Shown here: positions 10,035 to 20,266 of the stretch, piece after piece | How the letters are laid out: the number at the start of each line of letters is the position of its first letter | Numbering within the stretch: position 1 is the first letter of the stretch | Assembly: GCF_008843145.1 (NCBI RefSeq) | Contig: NZ_CP030265.1 | Span: 2,714,001 to 2,778,000 of the forward strand | Length of the DNA stretch: 64,000 nucleotides | From: Skermanella pratensis | Lineage (GTDB): Bacteria > Pseudomonadota > Alphaproteobacteria > Azospirillales > Azospirillaceae | Reading direction: 5' to 3' | Translations under genes and position numbers: made by a program | The notes under the pieces: model-generated | Seen by the model: only the letters and a program-made list of their open reading frames with translations | The model's database searches: none | Told to the model about the DNA's origin: nothing

Positions 10035-10038
<4 letters not shown>
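9166..10038 (+). CDS. livG: LivG, branched-chain amino acid ABC transporter ATP-binding protein
   Basis: A 290-residue ATPase. Walker A is GPNGAGKTT (residues 42-50). The signature helix is [13 protein letters not shown], the usual LivG variant of LSGGQ. Walker B is [14 protein letters not shown], and the His switch lies in LLIEHDM. The last 25 residues are a Glu-rich acidic tail. The ATG at 9166 overlaps the livM stop as ATGA, with GGAGG just upstream. Confidence 0.95.
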
Positions 10039-10757
<719 letters not shown>

Positions 10758-10763
10758 GAGGTC

Positions 10764-11135
10764 ATGATGGAACAGCTTCTCGGCACCTCGATCCCGGTGT
10801 TCATCGGCCTGACGGTCATCCTGTTCGGCGGCGCGGCCTTCATGACCGGGCAGGGCATGGCGTCGAAATGGCGGCCGATGCGGACCGCCTTCCTCTACAC
10901 GGCGCTGCTGGGAGTGGGCGACCGGTTCCTGGTATACGCGCTGTTCGGGGGAGAGCTGCTCAGCGTGACCGGATACGTCATCCATACCGCCGTGTTGACG
11001 GTGATCTGCGTGGCGGCATACCGGATGACACAGGCGCGCAAGATGGTGAAGCAGTACCCGTGGCTCTACGAGCGCAGGGGTCTGTTCGCCTGGCGCGAGA
11101 AGAGTTCGGCGACCGGCCAGCCCGTCATGTCGTAA
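10764..11135 (+). CDS. small membrane protein in the liv cluster, function unknown
   Basis: A 123-residue protein with three predicted membrane helices and a charged C-terminus (YPWLYERRGLFAWREK). I recall similar small proteins beside liv genes in Rhodospirillales, annotated as an uncharacterised DUF, but I am not certain of the number. AGGAGG (10756-10761) overlaps the livF stop. The ATG at 10767 has better spacing than the one at 10764. Its position between livF and the binding protein suggests an accessory role in the transporter; that is inference from context. Confidence 0.75.
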   Translation: MMEQLLGTSIPVFIGLTVILFGGAAFMTGQGMASKWRPMRTAFLYTALLGVGDRFLVYALFGGELLSVTGYVIHTAVLTVICVAAYRMTQARKMVKQYPWLYERRGLFAWREKSSATGQPVMS

Positions 11136-11152
11136 GTCACCGATGACGGATT

Positions 11153-11183
11153 CTGTCGCACTGCGCGACAGGTCAGATATAAT
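11153..11183 (+). promoter_or_regulatory. candidate promoter with inverted repeat, upstream of the LIV binding-protein gene
   Basis: A perfect TATAAT lies at 11178-11183. Just upstream, CTGTCGC (11153-11159) and GCGACAG (11165-11171) form a perfect 7-bp inverted repeat over the expected -35 region. There is no good TTGACA match, so this could be an activator-dependent promoter with an operator, or alternatively a hairpin ending the previous transcript. Confidence 0.5.
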
Positions 11184-11200
11184 GAAAATACAACAGGGAG

Positions 11201-11236
11201 TGCCGCCCGCTAATCGCACCGCGATGACGGGCGGCA
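11201..11236 (+). promoter_or_regulatory. 9-bp hairpin in the binding-protein leader
   Basis: TGCCGCCCG (11201-11209) is the exact complement of CGGGCGGCA (11228-11236) across an 18-base loop. It lies between the candidate TATAAT box and the start codon at 11293, so it would be in the 5' leader of the mRNA. It could stabilise the abundant binding-protein transcript or take part in attenuation. Confidence 0.45.
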
Positions 11237-11292
11237 ACCGGTTCGGCCTTCCGGCAAGGCATGTAACGGCCAGCTCATGAACAGGGAGCATT

Positions 11293-12417
<1,125 letters not shown>

Positions 12418-12438
12418 AACCGTTTAAGCGGTAAGACG

Positions 12439-12469
12439 AAAAGCCCGGCGCATCGCGCCGGGCTTTTTT
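12439..12469 (+). terminator. intrinsic terminator after the LIV binding-protein gene
   Basis: AAGCCCGGCGC (12441-12451), a 3-base ATC loop and GCGCCGGGCTT (12455-12465) form an 11-bp perfect stem followed by a run of six T. This is a textbook Rho-independent terminator, 22 bases after the stop codon. Confidence 0.95.
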
Positions 12470-12499
12470 CGGGCCTGGACTCCGTCCCGCCGCCGAGTC

Positions 12500-12739
12500 T
12501 CAGTGTGCCGCGAGCTTGCCCTGGTCGGTCGCCGGAGAGCGGGGCTGCAGGACCTCCGGCGCCTTGATGCCGGCCTGTTCCTCGCACAGACGCAGGACGT
12601 CGCGCCAGAAGGCGGCGGCGCGAAGGTTGTTCGCGGCGATTAGTTCGACCAGTTTGACTTTGGCCAGGCGGGCGGCGTCATCGCCCAGTTCTTCGACCAG
12701 ACGAGTCGCTACTAGAAGAATGTCGAGATCGGTTTTCAT
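12500..12739 (-). CDS. small helical protein of unknown function
   Basis: A 79-residue protein from the ATG at 12739 (MKTDLDILLVATRLVEEL...); an ATG two codons earlier is also in frame. I do not recognise it. It is predicted mostly alpha-helical with Leu/Ala/Glu-rich stretches and a Pro-containing tail, with no signal peptide or membrane segment. It converges on the liv terminator and is divergent from the next small gene, with a palindrome between them. Confidence 0.5.
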   Translation of the reverse strand: MKTDLDILLVATRLVEELGDDAARLAKVKLVELIAANNLRAAAFWRDVLRLCEEQAGIKAPEVLQPRSPATDQGKLAAH

Positions 12740-12827
12740 GTCCATCTAACGGTCAAGGTGAGGCATCTGTTCCTTTTTGAACTGTCCCTCTTCAGGCATA
12801 CGACATTCGATAAACGGCGGATCGCTG

Positions 12828-12851
12828 TTGCGTTTCCGTCACAAAACGCAA
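12828..12851. promoter_or_regulatory. palindrome TTGCGTTT-N8-AAACGCAA between two divergent small genes
   Basis: A perfect 8-bp inverted repeat (12828-12835 and 12844-12851) with an 8-base spacer, in the intergenic space of the divergent genes ending at 12739 and starting at 12958. The size and spacing fit a dimeric repressor site. No regulator gene is adjacent. Confidence 0.45.
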
Positions 12852-12957
12852 ACCTGCGATGTGGGATATGCGGAAACTCTCGCAAGGGTACCGCCACTGG
12901 TTTAATCATCTCCCGGTGCCGGCTTGGTTGAATGGTCACAGGTTCTGGAGAATGCCA

Positions 12958-13173
12958 ATGCGGCGAAAGAAACGTGAGATAGCGGAAGGACAGCGTTACC
13001 GCAGGCTCGGTCCCGGAGGCAGCGTGTGGGAAATCGTCGCCGTCCGCAAGGACGTCATGGGGGCGACCCACGCTCAGATGAAGCGGGCCGATGATCCCAA
13101 GACGTTGAAAACCTTGGCGATCGCCGCCCTGCTTGACCCGGAGCAGTTCGAGCGGGTCGGCGAAGAGGCCTGA
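12958..13173 (+). CDS. small conserved-looking protein of unknown function
   Basis: A 71-residue protein. The ATG at 12958 is favoured by CTGGAG at 12945-12950; the frame is open upstream to 12859. The N-terminus is very basic (MRRKKREIAEGQRYRRL). It is followed by GGSVWEIVAVRKDVMG, which could be two beta strands, and a helix (LKTLAIAALLDPEQFERV). It looks like a small SH3- or beta-barrel-like cytoplasmic protein, but I cannot assign a family. Confidence 0.55.
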   Translation: MRRKKREIAEGQRYRRLGPGGSVWEIVAVRKDVMGATHAQMKRADDPKTLKTLAIAALLDPEQFERVGEEA

Positions 13174-13684
13174 CGGAAGATCCGCCAGGCCAGGGTTACC
13201 GGGCCTTGGCGACCCTTGCCGGCAACCGCGGCGAGGGGCTCCACGTGCCGGACCGGATCGCGGCGAACACCTCTTGCAGGGGGGATCAACCCGTTGCCCG
13301 GCCATGGTACTGGCGCAGCGCATGGATGTCATCCCGGCCACCTGCGGTCCACGTGAAGCGGTGCTTTCGAAGTCCGAACTTGGTTGACCGGGCAACAGGC
13401 ATTCCGGGTTGACCTTTGCGGTTCCGCGGATCAAGTCCGCGGAAGACGGGAGAAGCGGTTCCGGCACCTGCGGACATGATCCGCGGGTCCGCCCGCACCG
13501 GCTTTTCATAATCACGTCTGGACGCGCGTCCCGCCCGTGCGCGGTGGCTCCCGGATTGCGGCAACGCGCCTGAAAAGCCATGCGACGGGGTTCCGGTTCG
13601 AGCCTTCCGGGGCCATTTGCGTTAGGCTATGCATTGCCGAAGCCGGTATCCGCAGTGCTGTGTCCGCATCAGAGGAATGAGACG
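13174..13684. repeat. 511-base non-coding gap with REP-like palindromes
   Basis: No convincing gene is present. GTTGCCCGG (13293-13301) and CCGGGCAAC (13388-13396) are perfect inverted repeats about 86 bases apart. TTCCGCGGA-TCAAG-TCCGCGGAA (13422-13444) is a 9-bp perfect palindrome, and GCGGA-CATGA-TCCGC follows near 13477. Short GC-rich palindromes of the form CGCGGAtcaagTCCGCG are common as dispersed intergenic (REP-type) repeats in this group. A minus-strand open frame across it (13286-13564) reads as low-complexity Arg/Gly-rich sequence. Confidence 0.45.
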
Positions 13685-15064
13685 ATGGCGTCCTACGACT
13701 ATGACCTGTTCACCATCGGCGCCGGATCGGGCGGCGTCGCCGCCAGCCGTCGTGCTGCTTCCCACGGCGCCCGCGTCGCGATCTGCGAGGGCAGCAAGGT
13801 CGGCGGCACCTGCGTCATCCGCGGCTGCGTGCCCAAGAAACTGCTGATGTACGGCGGACAGTTTCGCGACGCCTTCGAGGATGCCGTCGGCTACGGATGG
13901 GACGCCACCGTTCCGGATTTCGACTGGCCGAAGCTGCTGGCGGCCAAGGACCGGGAGATCGACCGGCTGAACCATATCTATATCGGAATGCTGGAAAAGG
14001 CGGGCGTGACCCTTATCGAAGGCTTCGGCCGGCTGGTCGACCGGCACACCGTCGAGGTCGCCGGGCGCCGCTACACCGCGCGCACCATCCTGATCGCGAC
14101 CGGCGGGCATCCGGTCGGGCCGAACCTGCCGGGCTTCGAACATGCCATCAGCTCGAACGAGGCGCTGGACCTGAAGCGGCTGCCGTCGGGCATGGTGATC
14201 ATCGGCGGCGGTTACATCGCCGTCGAGTTCGCCTGCATCTTCAACGCGCTGGGTGTCGACATCACGATGATGATCCGCAGCGGCGACCTGCTGAACGGGT
14301 TCGACGACGATATCCGCCAGGCGCTCGCGGTCGAGATGCGCAAGCGCGGCATCACGATCCGGACCGGCGTCCGGCTCGACCGGCTGGAAAAGCTGGACGA
14401 CGGCTATTGCGTCGTCACGCGCGACGGCGAGCGGTTTGAGACGGAGTTGGTGTTCGCCGCCACGGGCCGCGTTCCCAATACCCGCAACCTGGGCCTGGAG
14501 GAGGTCGGGGTCGAGCAGGACGACAGAGGCGGGGTCAAGGTCGATTCCTGGTCGCGCACCAACATCGACAACATCTACTCGGTCGGCGACGTGACCAACC
14601 GGGTGGCGCTGACCCCGGTGGCCATCGCCGAAGGGCGCGCCTTCGTCGAGACCATGTACAACGACAACCCTATGGAGGTCGATTACTCCAACATCCCGAC
14701 GGCCGTGTTCAGCAGCCCGCCGATCGGGACCGTAGGACTGTCCGAGGCCCAGGCCCGGCAGATCTGCGGCGAGATCGACATCTACAAGAGCGGCTTCCGG
14801 CCGATGAAGAACACGCTGAGCGGCCGTGACGAACGGACGCTGATGAAGCTTGTGGTGGACCGCCGGAGCGACCGGGTCATGGGCGCCCACATGCTCGGCC
14901 CCGACGCGCCCGAAATCGTCCAGGGTCTCGCGATCGCCATGAACTGCGGCGCCACCAAGCGGCAGTTCGATCGCACCATCGGCCTGCACCCGTCCGCCGC
15001 CGAGGAGTTCGTCACCCTGCGCGACAAGGTGCCCGACCCGGTCCGTAGCCAGGCGGCGGAATAG
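13685..15064 (+). CDS. gor: glutathione-disulfide reductase
   Basis: A 459-residue FAD flavoprotein that reduces oxidised glutathione with NADPH in the cytoplasm. The FAD-binding GAGSGG is at residues 12-17. The redox disulfide Cys43/Cys48 lies in GGTCVIRGCVPKKL. The NAD(P)-binding GGGYIAVEFA is in the middle and the active-site GLHPSAAEE is near the C-terminus. The start at 13685 (MASYDYDLF) has GAGG upstream; an extension to 13580 lacks similarity. Monothiol glutaredoxin at 39.6 kb uses the same glutathione pool. Confidence 0.95.
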   Translation: MASYDYDLFTIGAGSGGVAASRRAASHGARVAICEGSKVGGTCVIRGCVPKKLLMYGGQFRDAFEDAVGYGWDATVPDFDWPKLLAAKDREIDRLNHIYIGMLEKAGVTLIEGFGRLVDRHTVEVAGRRYTARTILIATGGHPVGPNLPGFEHAISSNEALDLKRLPSGMVIIGGGYIAVEFACIFNALGVDITMMIRSGDLLNGFDDDIRQALAVEMRKRGITIRTGVRLDRLEKLDDGYCVVTRDGERFETELVFAATGRVPNTRNLGLEEVGVEQDDRGGVKVDSWSRTNIDNIYSVGDVTNRVALTPVAIAEGRAFVETMYNDNPMEVDYSNIPTAVFSSPPIGTVGLSEAQARQICGEIDIYKSGFRPMKNTLSGRDERTLMKLVVDRRSDRVMGAHMLGPDAPEIVQGLAIAMNCGATKRQFDRTIGLHPSAAEEFVTLRDKVPDPVRSQAAE

Positions 15065-15226
15065 GGTCAGGATCCGTCGCGGCCGGCTTGACGGCGCCCC
15101 CGAGTCGCGGCCGATTCTTTAACTCTGGAAATGAATCGCTGAAGGAAGTATAGCCAGTTCCCTTGGAATGTCGAAAAAGCGACCGGGGCGGTGGCGACTG
15201 TGCCGGTCAATGTGGAGGATGGTGCA

Positions 15227-16615
15227 ATGGCCGAACGCTGGACCCCGAACACCTGGCGCTCGAAGCCCGTCAAGCAGATGCCCTTTTATGCCGACCAGGA
15301 CAAATTGACGGCGGTCGAGCAGCGTCTGTCCAACTATCCGCCGCTGGTTTTCGCGGGCGAGGCGCGGCGGCTCAAGGCGGCCCTAGCGGACGTGGCCCGC
15401 GGCAACGGTTTTCTGCTCCAGGGCGGCGACTGTGCCGAGAGCTTCGCCGAATTCCATCCCAACAACATCCGCGATACCTTCCGCGTCCTGCTTCAGATGG
15501 CGGTGGTGCTGACCTTCGGCGGCGCCACGCCGGTGGTGAAGGTCGGGCGCATGGCGGGACAGTTCGCCAAGCCGCGCTCGACCGACACGGAGACCATCGA
15601 CGGCACCGAGCTGCCGAGCTACCGTGGCGACATCATCAACGGTTTCGACTTCGACCCGGCCTCGCGCGAGCCCGATCCCGACCGCATGGTCCAGGCTTAC
15701 AACCAGTCCGCGGCCACGCTAAACCTGCTTCGCGCCTTCGCCCAGGGCGGTTATGCCGACCTGCACAAGGTTCACCAATGGAACCTGGGCTTCGTCGAGC
15801 GCAGCCCCGCCGGCGAGCGCTACCGCGACCTGGCCGACCGCCTGGACGAGACGCTGAACTTCATGGCGGCCTGCGGCATCACCGCGGAGACGACGCCCCA
15901 GCTGCGCGAAACCGACTTCTTCACCAGCCACGAGGCGCTGCTGCTCCCCTATGAGGAGGCGCTGACCCGCGTCGACAGCACCACCGGCGACTGGTACGAC
16001 GTGTCGGCCCACATGCTGTGGATCGGCGACCGTACCCGCCAGCCCGACCACGCCCATGTGGAGTTCCTGCGCGGCGTCAAGAACCCGATCGGGCTGAAGT
16101 GCGGACCGACCAGCGACCCCGACGAGCTGATCCGCCTGATCGACATGCTGAACCCGGCGAACGAGCCGGGACGCCTGACGCTGATCGCGCGCATGGGTTT
16201 CGAGAAGGTCCAGGACAAGCTGCCGGCCCTGATCCGCAAGGTCCAGCGCGAGGGGCGCGTCGTCGTGTGGGCGTGCGATCCCATGCACGGCAATACGATC
16301 AAGTCGTCCACCGGCTACAAGACCCGGCCGTTCGACCGCATCCTGTCGGAAGTGAAGGACTTCTTCTCCGTCCACCAGGCGGAGGGGACCCATCCCGGCG
16401 GCGTCCATTTCGAACTGACCGGCCAGGACGTGACGGAATGCACCGGCGGCGCCCAGGCGATCACCGACCACGCCCTTGCCAAGCGCTACCATACCCACTG
16501 CGATCCGCGCCTGAATGCCAGCCAAGCTCTTGAACTGGCGTTCCTTATCGCGGAAGGTCTGAAGCGCAGCCGCCAGCAGCAGGACCGGGAACGCCGGATC
16601 GCCGCGGCGGAGTGA
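15227..16615 (+). CDS. class II 3-deoxy-7-phosphoheptulonate (DAHP) synthase
   Basis: A 462-residue enzyme of the plant-like class II type. It condenses phosphoenolpyruvate with erythrose 4-phosphate as the first step of the shikimate pathway. [10 protein letters not shown] near residue 65, [12 protein letters not shown] and [18 protein letters not shown] near the C-terminus are hallmark active-site and metal-binding segments. GGAGG (15214-15218) supports the ATG at 15227 over the in-frame GTG at 15191. The symbol varies (aroF, aroG or aroH), so I leave it blank. Confidence 0.94.
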   Translation: MAERWTPNTWRSKPVKQMPFYADQDKLTAVEQRLSNYPPLVFAGEARRLKAALADVARGNGFLLQGGDCAESFAEFHPNNIRDTFRVLLQMAVVLTFGGATPVVKVGRMAGQFAKPRSTDTETIDGTELPSYRGDIINGFDFDPASREPDPDRMVQAYNQSAATLNLLRAFAQGGYADLHKVHQWNLGFVERSPAGERYRDLADRLDETLNFMAACGITAETTPQLRETDFFTSHEALLLPYEEALTRVDSTTGDWYDVSAHMLWIGDRTRQPDHAHVEFLRGVKNPIGLKCGPTSDPDELIRLIDMLNPANEPGRLTLIARMGFEKVQDKLPALIRKVQREGRVVVWACDPMHGNTIKSSTGYKTRPFDRILSEVKDFFSVHQAEGTHPGGVHFELTGQDVTECTGGAQAITDHALAKRYHTHCDPRLNASQALELAFLIAEGLKRSRQQQDRERRIAAAE

Positions 16616-16630
16616 CCGCACGGAACCAGC

Positions 16631-16657
16631 CCCGGAACGGCCCCCAGCCGTTCCGGG
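16631..16657 (+). promoter_or_regulatory. 10-bp hairpin between DAHP synthase and nicotinate phosphoribosyltransferase genes
   Basis: CCCGGAACGG (16631-16640) and CCGTTCCGGG (16648-16657) are perfectly complementary around a 7-base loop, 15 bases after the DAHP synthase stop. No U-run follows. It could attenuate read-through or protect the upstream mRNA. It also argues that the next gene begins downstream of it rather than at the overlapping GTG. Confidence 0.6.
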
Positions 16658-16677
16658 ACCAACAAGAGCGCCAAATC

Positions 16678-17832
16678 TTGGACAGTCGAGACAACGACCG
16701 CAGCCAGCAATCCCTTCGGCCCTCGGTATCCGACATCGACCGGTGGACCGATACCTATTTCCTGCGGACCAAGGCCACGGTCGGCCGGTTCGGCGACAAG
16801 CGGGTCACCTACGCGATCTTCATGCGCCGCCCCGTCGTCTCGGCGCCCCGCCTCGCGGTGGACTGGCTCCAGGGGGTGGCCCGCGAACGCGGGTTCGAGG
16901 TCGAGGTGGACCTGCTCCACACCGAGGGCCGCTGGATCGGCGCCGGCGAGCCGATCCTGTATATTTCCGGCCCACTCTATCATCTTGTCGACCTGGAAAC
17001 CCTGCTGCTGATGAAGCTGGGTCCCGCCTGCGTCTCCGCCTACAACGCCTTCACCATGTGCGCCGATCTGCCGAAGGTGGCGTTCCTCGCCATGGACGCC
17101 CGGCACTGCGCCGGCACAGAGATGGCGGAGATCATGGCCTATGCGGCCAGCGTCGGCTCGGCCCGCGCCAAGCGGAAGGTCGGTGCCATAGGATTCATCG
17201 GCAACGCCACCGACGCCACGGCCCATTATTTCGGTCGCTCCGCCGGCATGGGGACCATGCCGCACGCCCTGATCGGCTATGCCGGATCGACCGTGCGGGC
17301 GGCCGAGATGTTCCACGAGACCTTTCCCGACCAGAACCTGACGGTGCTGGTCGACTATTTCGGCCGGGAGATCACGGACAGCCTGGAGGTCTGCCGCCGG
17401 CTGCCGCACCTGGCCGAGGCGGGCCGGCTGAGCATGCGGATCGACACGCCGGGCGGGCGCTTCATCGAGGGGCTCGACCCGCCCGGCTCCTACGCGGTGC
17501 TGGAACGGCATGTTCCGGCCGCGATCCGCGGCTATCGCGACGAGACCCAGCTCCGCTACCTGATCGGCACCGGCGTTTCGGCCGCGGCGATATTCCACCT
17601 GCGGGACGCGCTGGACGATGCCGGCTTCGACAAGGTCAAGATCGTCGCCAGCAGCGGCTTCAGCCCGGCGAAGTGCCGTATCATGGCGGAGGCTCAGGCT
17701 CCGATCGACGTCATCGGAACCGGCAGCTACCTGCCGGAGCGATGGACCGAGACCTACGCGACCGCTGACATCATCGAATATGACGGTGAGAAGCGGGTCA
17801 AGGTCGGCCGCGAGTTCCTGTTCCGGAAATAG
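16678..17832 (+). CDS. pncB: nicotinate phosphoribosyltransferase family protein
   Basis: A 384-residue protein of the short archaeal-type NAPRT subgroup. The family makes nicotinate mononucleotide from nicotinate and PRPP in NAD salvage. Visible features are TDTYFLRTKATV at the N-terminus, the FIGNATDATAHYF and GTMPHALIGYAG segments with the family His, and a C-terminal DVIGTGSYLP phosphate-binding loop. The start is uncertain. A GTG at 16612 overlaps the upstream stop, but the first 22 residues would then be encoded by the intergenic hairpin, so I prefer the TTG at 16678. Whether it is a true NAPRTase or a paralogue is not settled by sequence alone. Confidence 0.78.
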   Translation: MDSRDNDRSQQSLRPSVSDIDRWTDTYFLRTKATVGRFGDKRVTYAIFMRRPVVSAPRLAVDWLQGVARERGFEVEVDLLHTEGRWIGAGEPILYISGPLYHLVDLETLLLMKLGPACVSAYNAFTMCADLPKVAFLAMDARHCAGTEMAEIMAYAASVGSARAKRKVGAIGFIGNATDATAHYFGRSAGMGTMPHALIGYAGSTVRAAEMFHETFPDQNLTVLVDYFGREITDSLEVCRRLPHLAEAGRLSMRIDTPGGRFIEGLDPPGSYAVLERHVPAAIRGYRDETQLRYLIGTGVSAAAIFHLRDALDDAGFDKVKIVASSGFSPAKCRIMAEAQAPIDVIGTGSYLPERWTETYATADIIEYDGEKRVKVGREFLFRK

Positions 17833-17845
17833 CGGCCCCCGGCTC

Positions 17846-19813
17846 TCAGCCAGCCCTGACGCGGTCCAGGAAGGCACCGACCTCGCGCCGCATCCGGTCG
17901 GTGTCCCGCGCCAGCCCGCGCGCGGCATCGAGCAACTGGCCCGATGCCGTTCCCGCTTCCGTGGCGGCCGTCATCATGCCGGCTACATTGCGCGAGACTT
18001 CCTGGGTGCCGATCGCGGCCTGCTGGACGTTCCCGGCGATCTCGTTCGTCGCGGCGCTCTGCTCCTCCACCGCGGAGGCGACCGTCGTGGAAATCTCGTT
18101 GATCCGGACGACGGTGGTGCCGATGCCCCTGATGCCCGACACCGCGAAGCCCGCTGATCCCTGAACTTCCGAAACCTTGGCCTGGATCTCCTCGGTCGCC
18201 CTGGCGGTCTGGGCGGCAAGGTTCTTGACCTCGGACGCCACGATGGCGAACCCCTTGCCGGCCTCTCCGGCGCGTGCCGCCTCGATCGTGGCGTTCAGGG
18301 CCAGAAGGTTGGTCTGGCTGGCGATATCGTTGATCAACTGGACCACGTCGCCGATCGACTGCACCGAGTTGGACAGCCCTTCCACCGTGCGGTTCGCCTC
18401 GTCGGCCTCCCGGACGGCCGCCGCGGTGATTTCACCGGACAGGGCGACCTGGCGGCCGATCTCCTGGATGGAGGAACTGAGCTCCTCGGACGCGCCGGCG
18501 ATCATGTTCACGTTCCGCGACGCCTCTTCCGAAGCGCTGGAAGCTGCCGAGGATTGCTGGCGGGTCTGCTCGGACGAGGACGCGACGGTCTGGGCCGCCG
18601 ATTCCACCTGCACCGCTGCCGCCGCCACCGCCTCCACGATCCCCTTGACCTGGGCTTCGAACCCGTCGGCCACCTGAAGCAGCGCCGCCCGCCGTTCTTC
18701 CGCGCCCCTGGCTTCGGCCGCCTGCCGCTCGGCCGATAGCCGGCGCATCTCCAGCCCGTTCGCCCGGAACACCTCGACGGTCCGCGCCATCTGGCCAACC
18801 TCGTCGCGGCGTTCCGCGCCGGGGACGGCCGTGTCCAGGTCGCCGTCCGCAAGCCGGCGCATGATGGTGCCGAGCCCCAGCAGAGGTCCCGTGATGCCGC
18901 GCGAGATCATGAAGCTGAGTAACACCATGGTCGTGACGATACCCGCCAGCGCGATCCAGCCCAGCCGCTCGGCGTCGCGGGCGACCTCCTCGCTCCGGGC
19001 CACCGCCGCGGCCCTCGCGGTCTCCTGGATTTCGGTGGCTTCGGCCAGAACCGGTTCGATGCGGGCATAGGCATCGGACAATTCCTTCAACTGCCCTGCC
19101 AATCCGAGCGTCGCCTCCGCCACGGCGAGGAAATCGCGCTGGTAGGCCGCCATCTTCTCCGTGATTTCCGCCGCGACCTTACCGGGCAGGGTGGAAGCGG
19201 CCAGGGCTGCCGTGAACTCGCCATGCCGCTTCTTCATGTCGTCGACATACTTGGCTTCGACCCGGGCCAGGAAGTCCTTCTCGTGCCGCCGCATCATCAA
19301 CATGTCGATGATGAGCTGGGGTTGGCTCCTGTCCTTCAGCATCGCCTCCACCTCCCGGACCGACGAACGCAGGGAGCCCATGAGACCGTCGGTCTCCTTG
19401 AGTCCGATGCGGATGCGCGTCGCGGCGACCGCCGAAAAGGCGTTGCCGTAAAAGGCCAGTTCGGTTCGGACCTTGCCCAGGTGCCCGGCGATCGCATCCG
19501 CCCCGGGATGCCCGATGGCTGCAAGGAGCAAGCTGTCGGCGAGAGCGACCGTCTCCACGTTGCGCGCGACATACTTCTCGTCGCTCCTCAACAAGAAGTC
19601 CTTCTCGGACCGCCGGGCATCAAGAAGCGACAACCGCAGCGCCACGATCCTGTCGTTCAAATCCGATGCGGACTGCCCAACCGACCAGAAACTGTTTTCT
19701 CGCGCCCGCTCGACGCTCTGAAATCCAGCAAGCAGAAGAAGGGCCGCCGCGCCCACGGCGCCGATCAGGCCGATCTGGATCTTCAAACTGAAACGTGACA
19801 GCAACCCGTCCAC
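17846..19813 (-). CDS. methyl-accepting chemotaxis protein with HBM-like sensor domain
   Basis: A 655-residue transmembrane chemoreceptor. TM1 is at about residues 12-32. The periplasmic region contains two similar helical elements, [19 protein letters not shown] and [19 protein letters not shown], which match the helical bimodular (HBM) pattern. TM2 is at about 283-303, followed by HAMP ([13 protein letters not shown]), then the cytoplasmic signalling domain with its hairpin tip [25 protein letters not shown] domains in other bacteria bind small carboxylates or polyamines; the ligand here is unknown. No che genes are adjacent. Confidence 0.9.
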   Translation of the reverse strand: MDGLLSRFSLKIQIGLIGAVGAAALLLLAGFQSVERARENSFWSVGQSASDLNDRIVALRLSLLDARRSEKDFLLRSDEKYVARNVETVALADSLLLAAIGHPGADAIAGHLGKVRTELAFYGNAFSAVAATRIRIGLKETDGLMGSLRSSVREVEAMLKDRSQPQLIIDMLMMRRHEKDFLARVEAKYVDDMKKRHGEFTAALAASTLPGKVAAEITEKMAAYQRDFLAVAEATLGLAGQLKELSDAYARIEPVLAEATEIQETARAAAVARSEEVARDAERLGWIALAGIVTTMVLLSFMISRGITGPLLGLGTIMRRLADGDLDTAVPGAERRDEVGQMARTVEVFRANGLEMRRLSAERQAAEARGAEERRAALLQVADGFEAQVKGIVEAVAAAAVQVESAAQTVASSSEQTRQQSSAASSASEEASRNVNMIAGASEELSSSIQEIGRQVALSGEITAAAVREADEANRTVEGLSNSVQSIGDVVQLINDIASQTNLLALNATIEAARAGEAGKGFAIVASEVKNLAAQTARATEEIQAKVSEVQGSAGFAVSGIRGIGTTVVRINEISTTVASAVEEQSAATNEIAGNVQQAAIGTQEVSRNVAGMMTAATEAGTASGQLLDAARGLARDTDRMRREVGAFLDRVRAG

Positions 19814-20266
19814 GATACCCTCTTCTGCTGATTCTTCCCGCGGCCGCCGGGCCTGCGTTCACAGGGATCAATCGTGTCGAATAGATATGAAACAAAAGTT
19901 ACCTTTTTTTTAACTGACCGGACGTTACTTGATGATAAGATAATTTTTACTCATACCCTAGAAATTTTCCTTCCATTAATTTAAAGGAATAAATCTTGCC
20001 GGTCGCCGATGACAGGGTGGAATGTCATTTTTTCCCAGGATTATTGGATATTACTGTTACTTTTGGCATATATTTTCTACCCTGCCGGATATGACTTTCC
20101 TCGCTGCGACGATGAGGCAAATGACTACTTGCATCGGCCGGTCCTATCCCGCGCTCTCCCCTAAGTCGGCCTATGTTCCTGTTTCGACACACGCTTTGCG
20201 GTTTGGTAAGCCTTTGGTCATAACACTGAGCTTTCTATTGCAGCATGTCTGTACCTCGGAGGCGGG
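19814..20266. promoter_or_regulatory. AT-rich divergent control region between two chemoreceptor genes
   Basis: This 453-base gap is strikingly AT-rich against the GC-rich neighbourhood, especially 19880-20100. It contains runs such as a T8 tract near 19905 and CCTAGAAATT (19957-19966), a 10-mer also present upstream of the TonB-receptor operon (31549-31558). It must hold the promoters of both divergent MCP genes. I see no protein-coding frame or structured RNA that I can support. Confidence 0.5.

Noticed and set aside
13286-13564. 92-codon minus-strand frame in the palindrome-rich gap
   Set aside because: The translated sequence follows the REP-like repeats, has no ribosome site and no recognisable domain.
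15076-15113. Direct repeat GTCGCGGCCG (two copies, 28 bases apart) after gor
   Set aside because: Two copies of a GC-rich 10-mer are not enough to claim a repeat element or a site, and it is not an inverted repeat able to terminate transcription.
16612-16677. GTG start of the NAPRT gene overlapping the DAHP synthase stop
   Set aside because: The added residues are encoded by a perfect hairpin and are Pro/Gln/Arg-rich without family similarity. I kept it only as an alternative.
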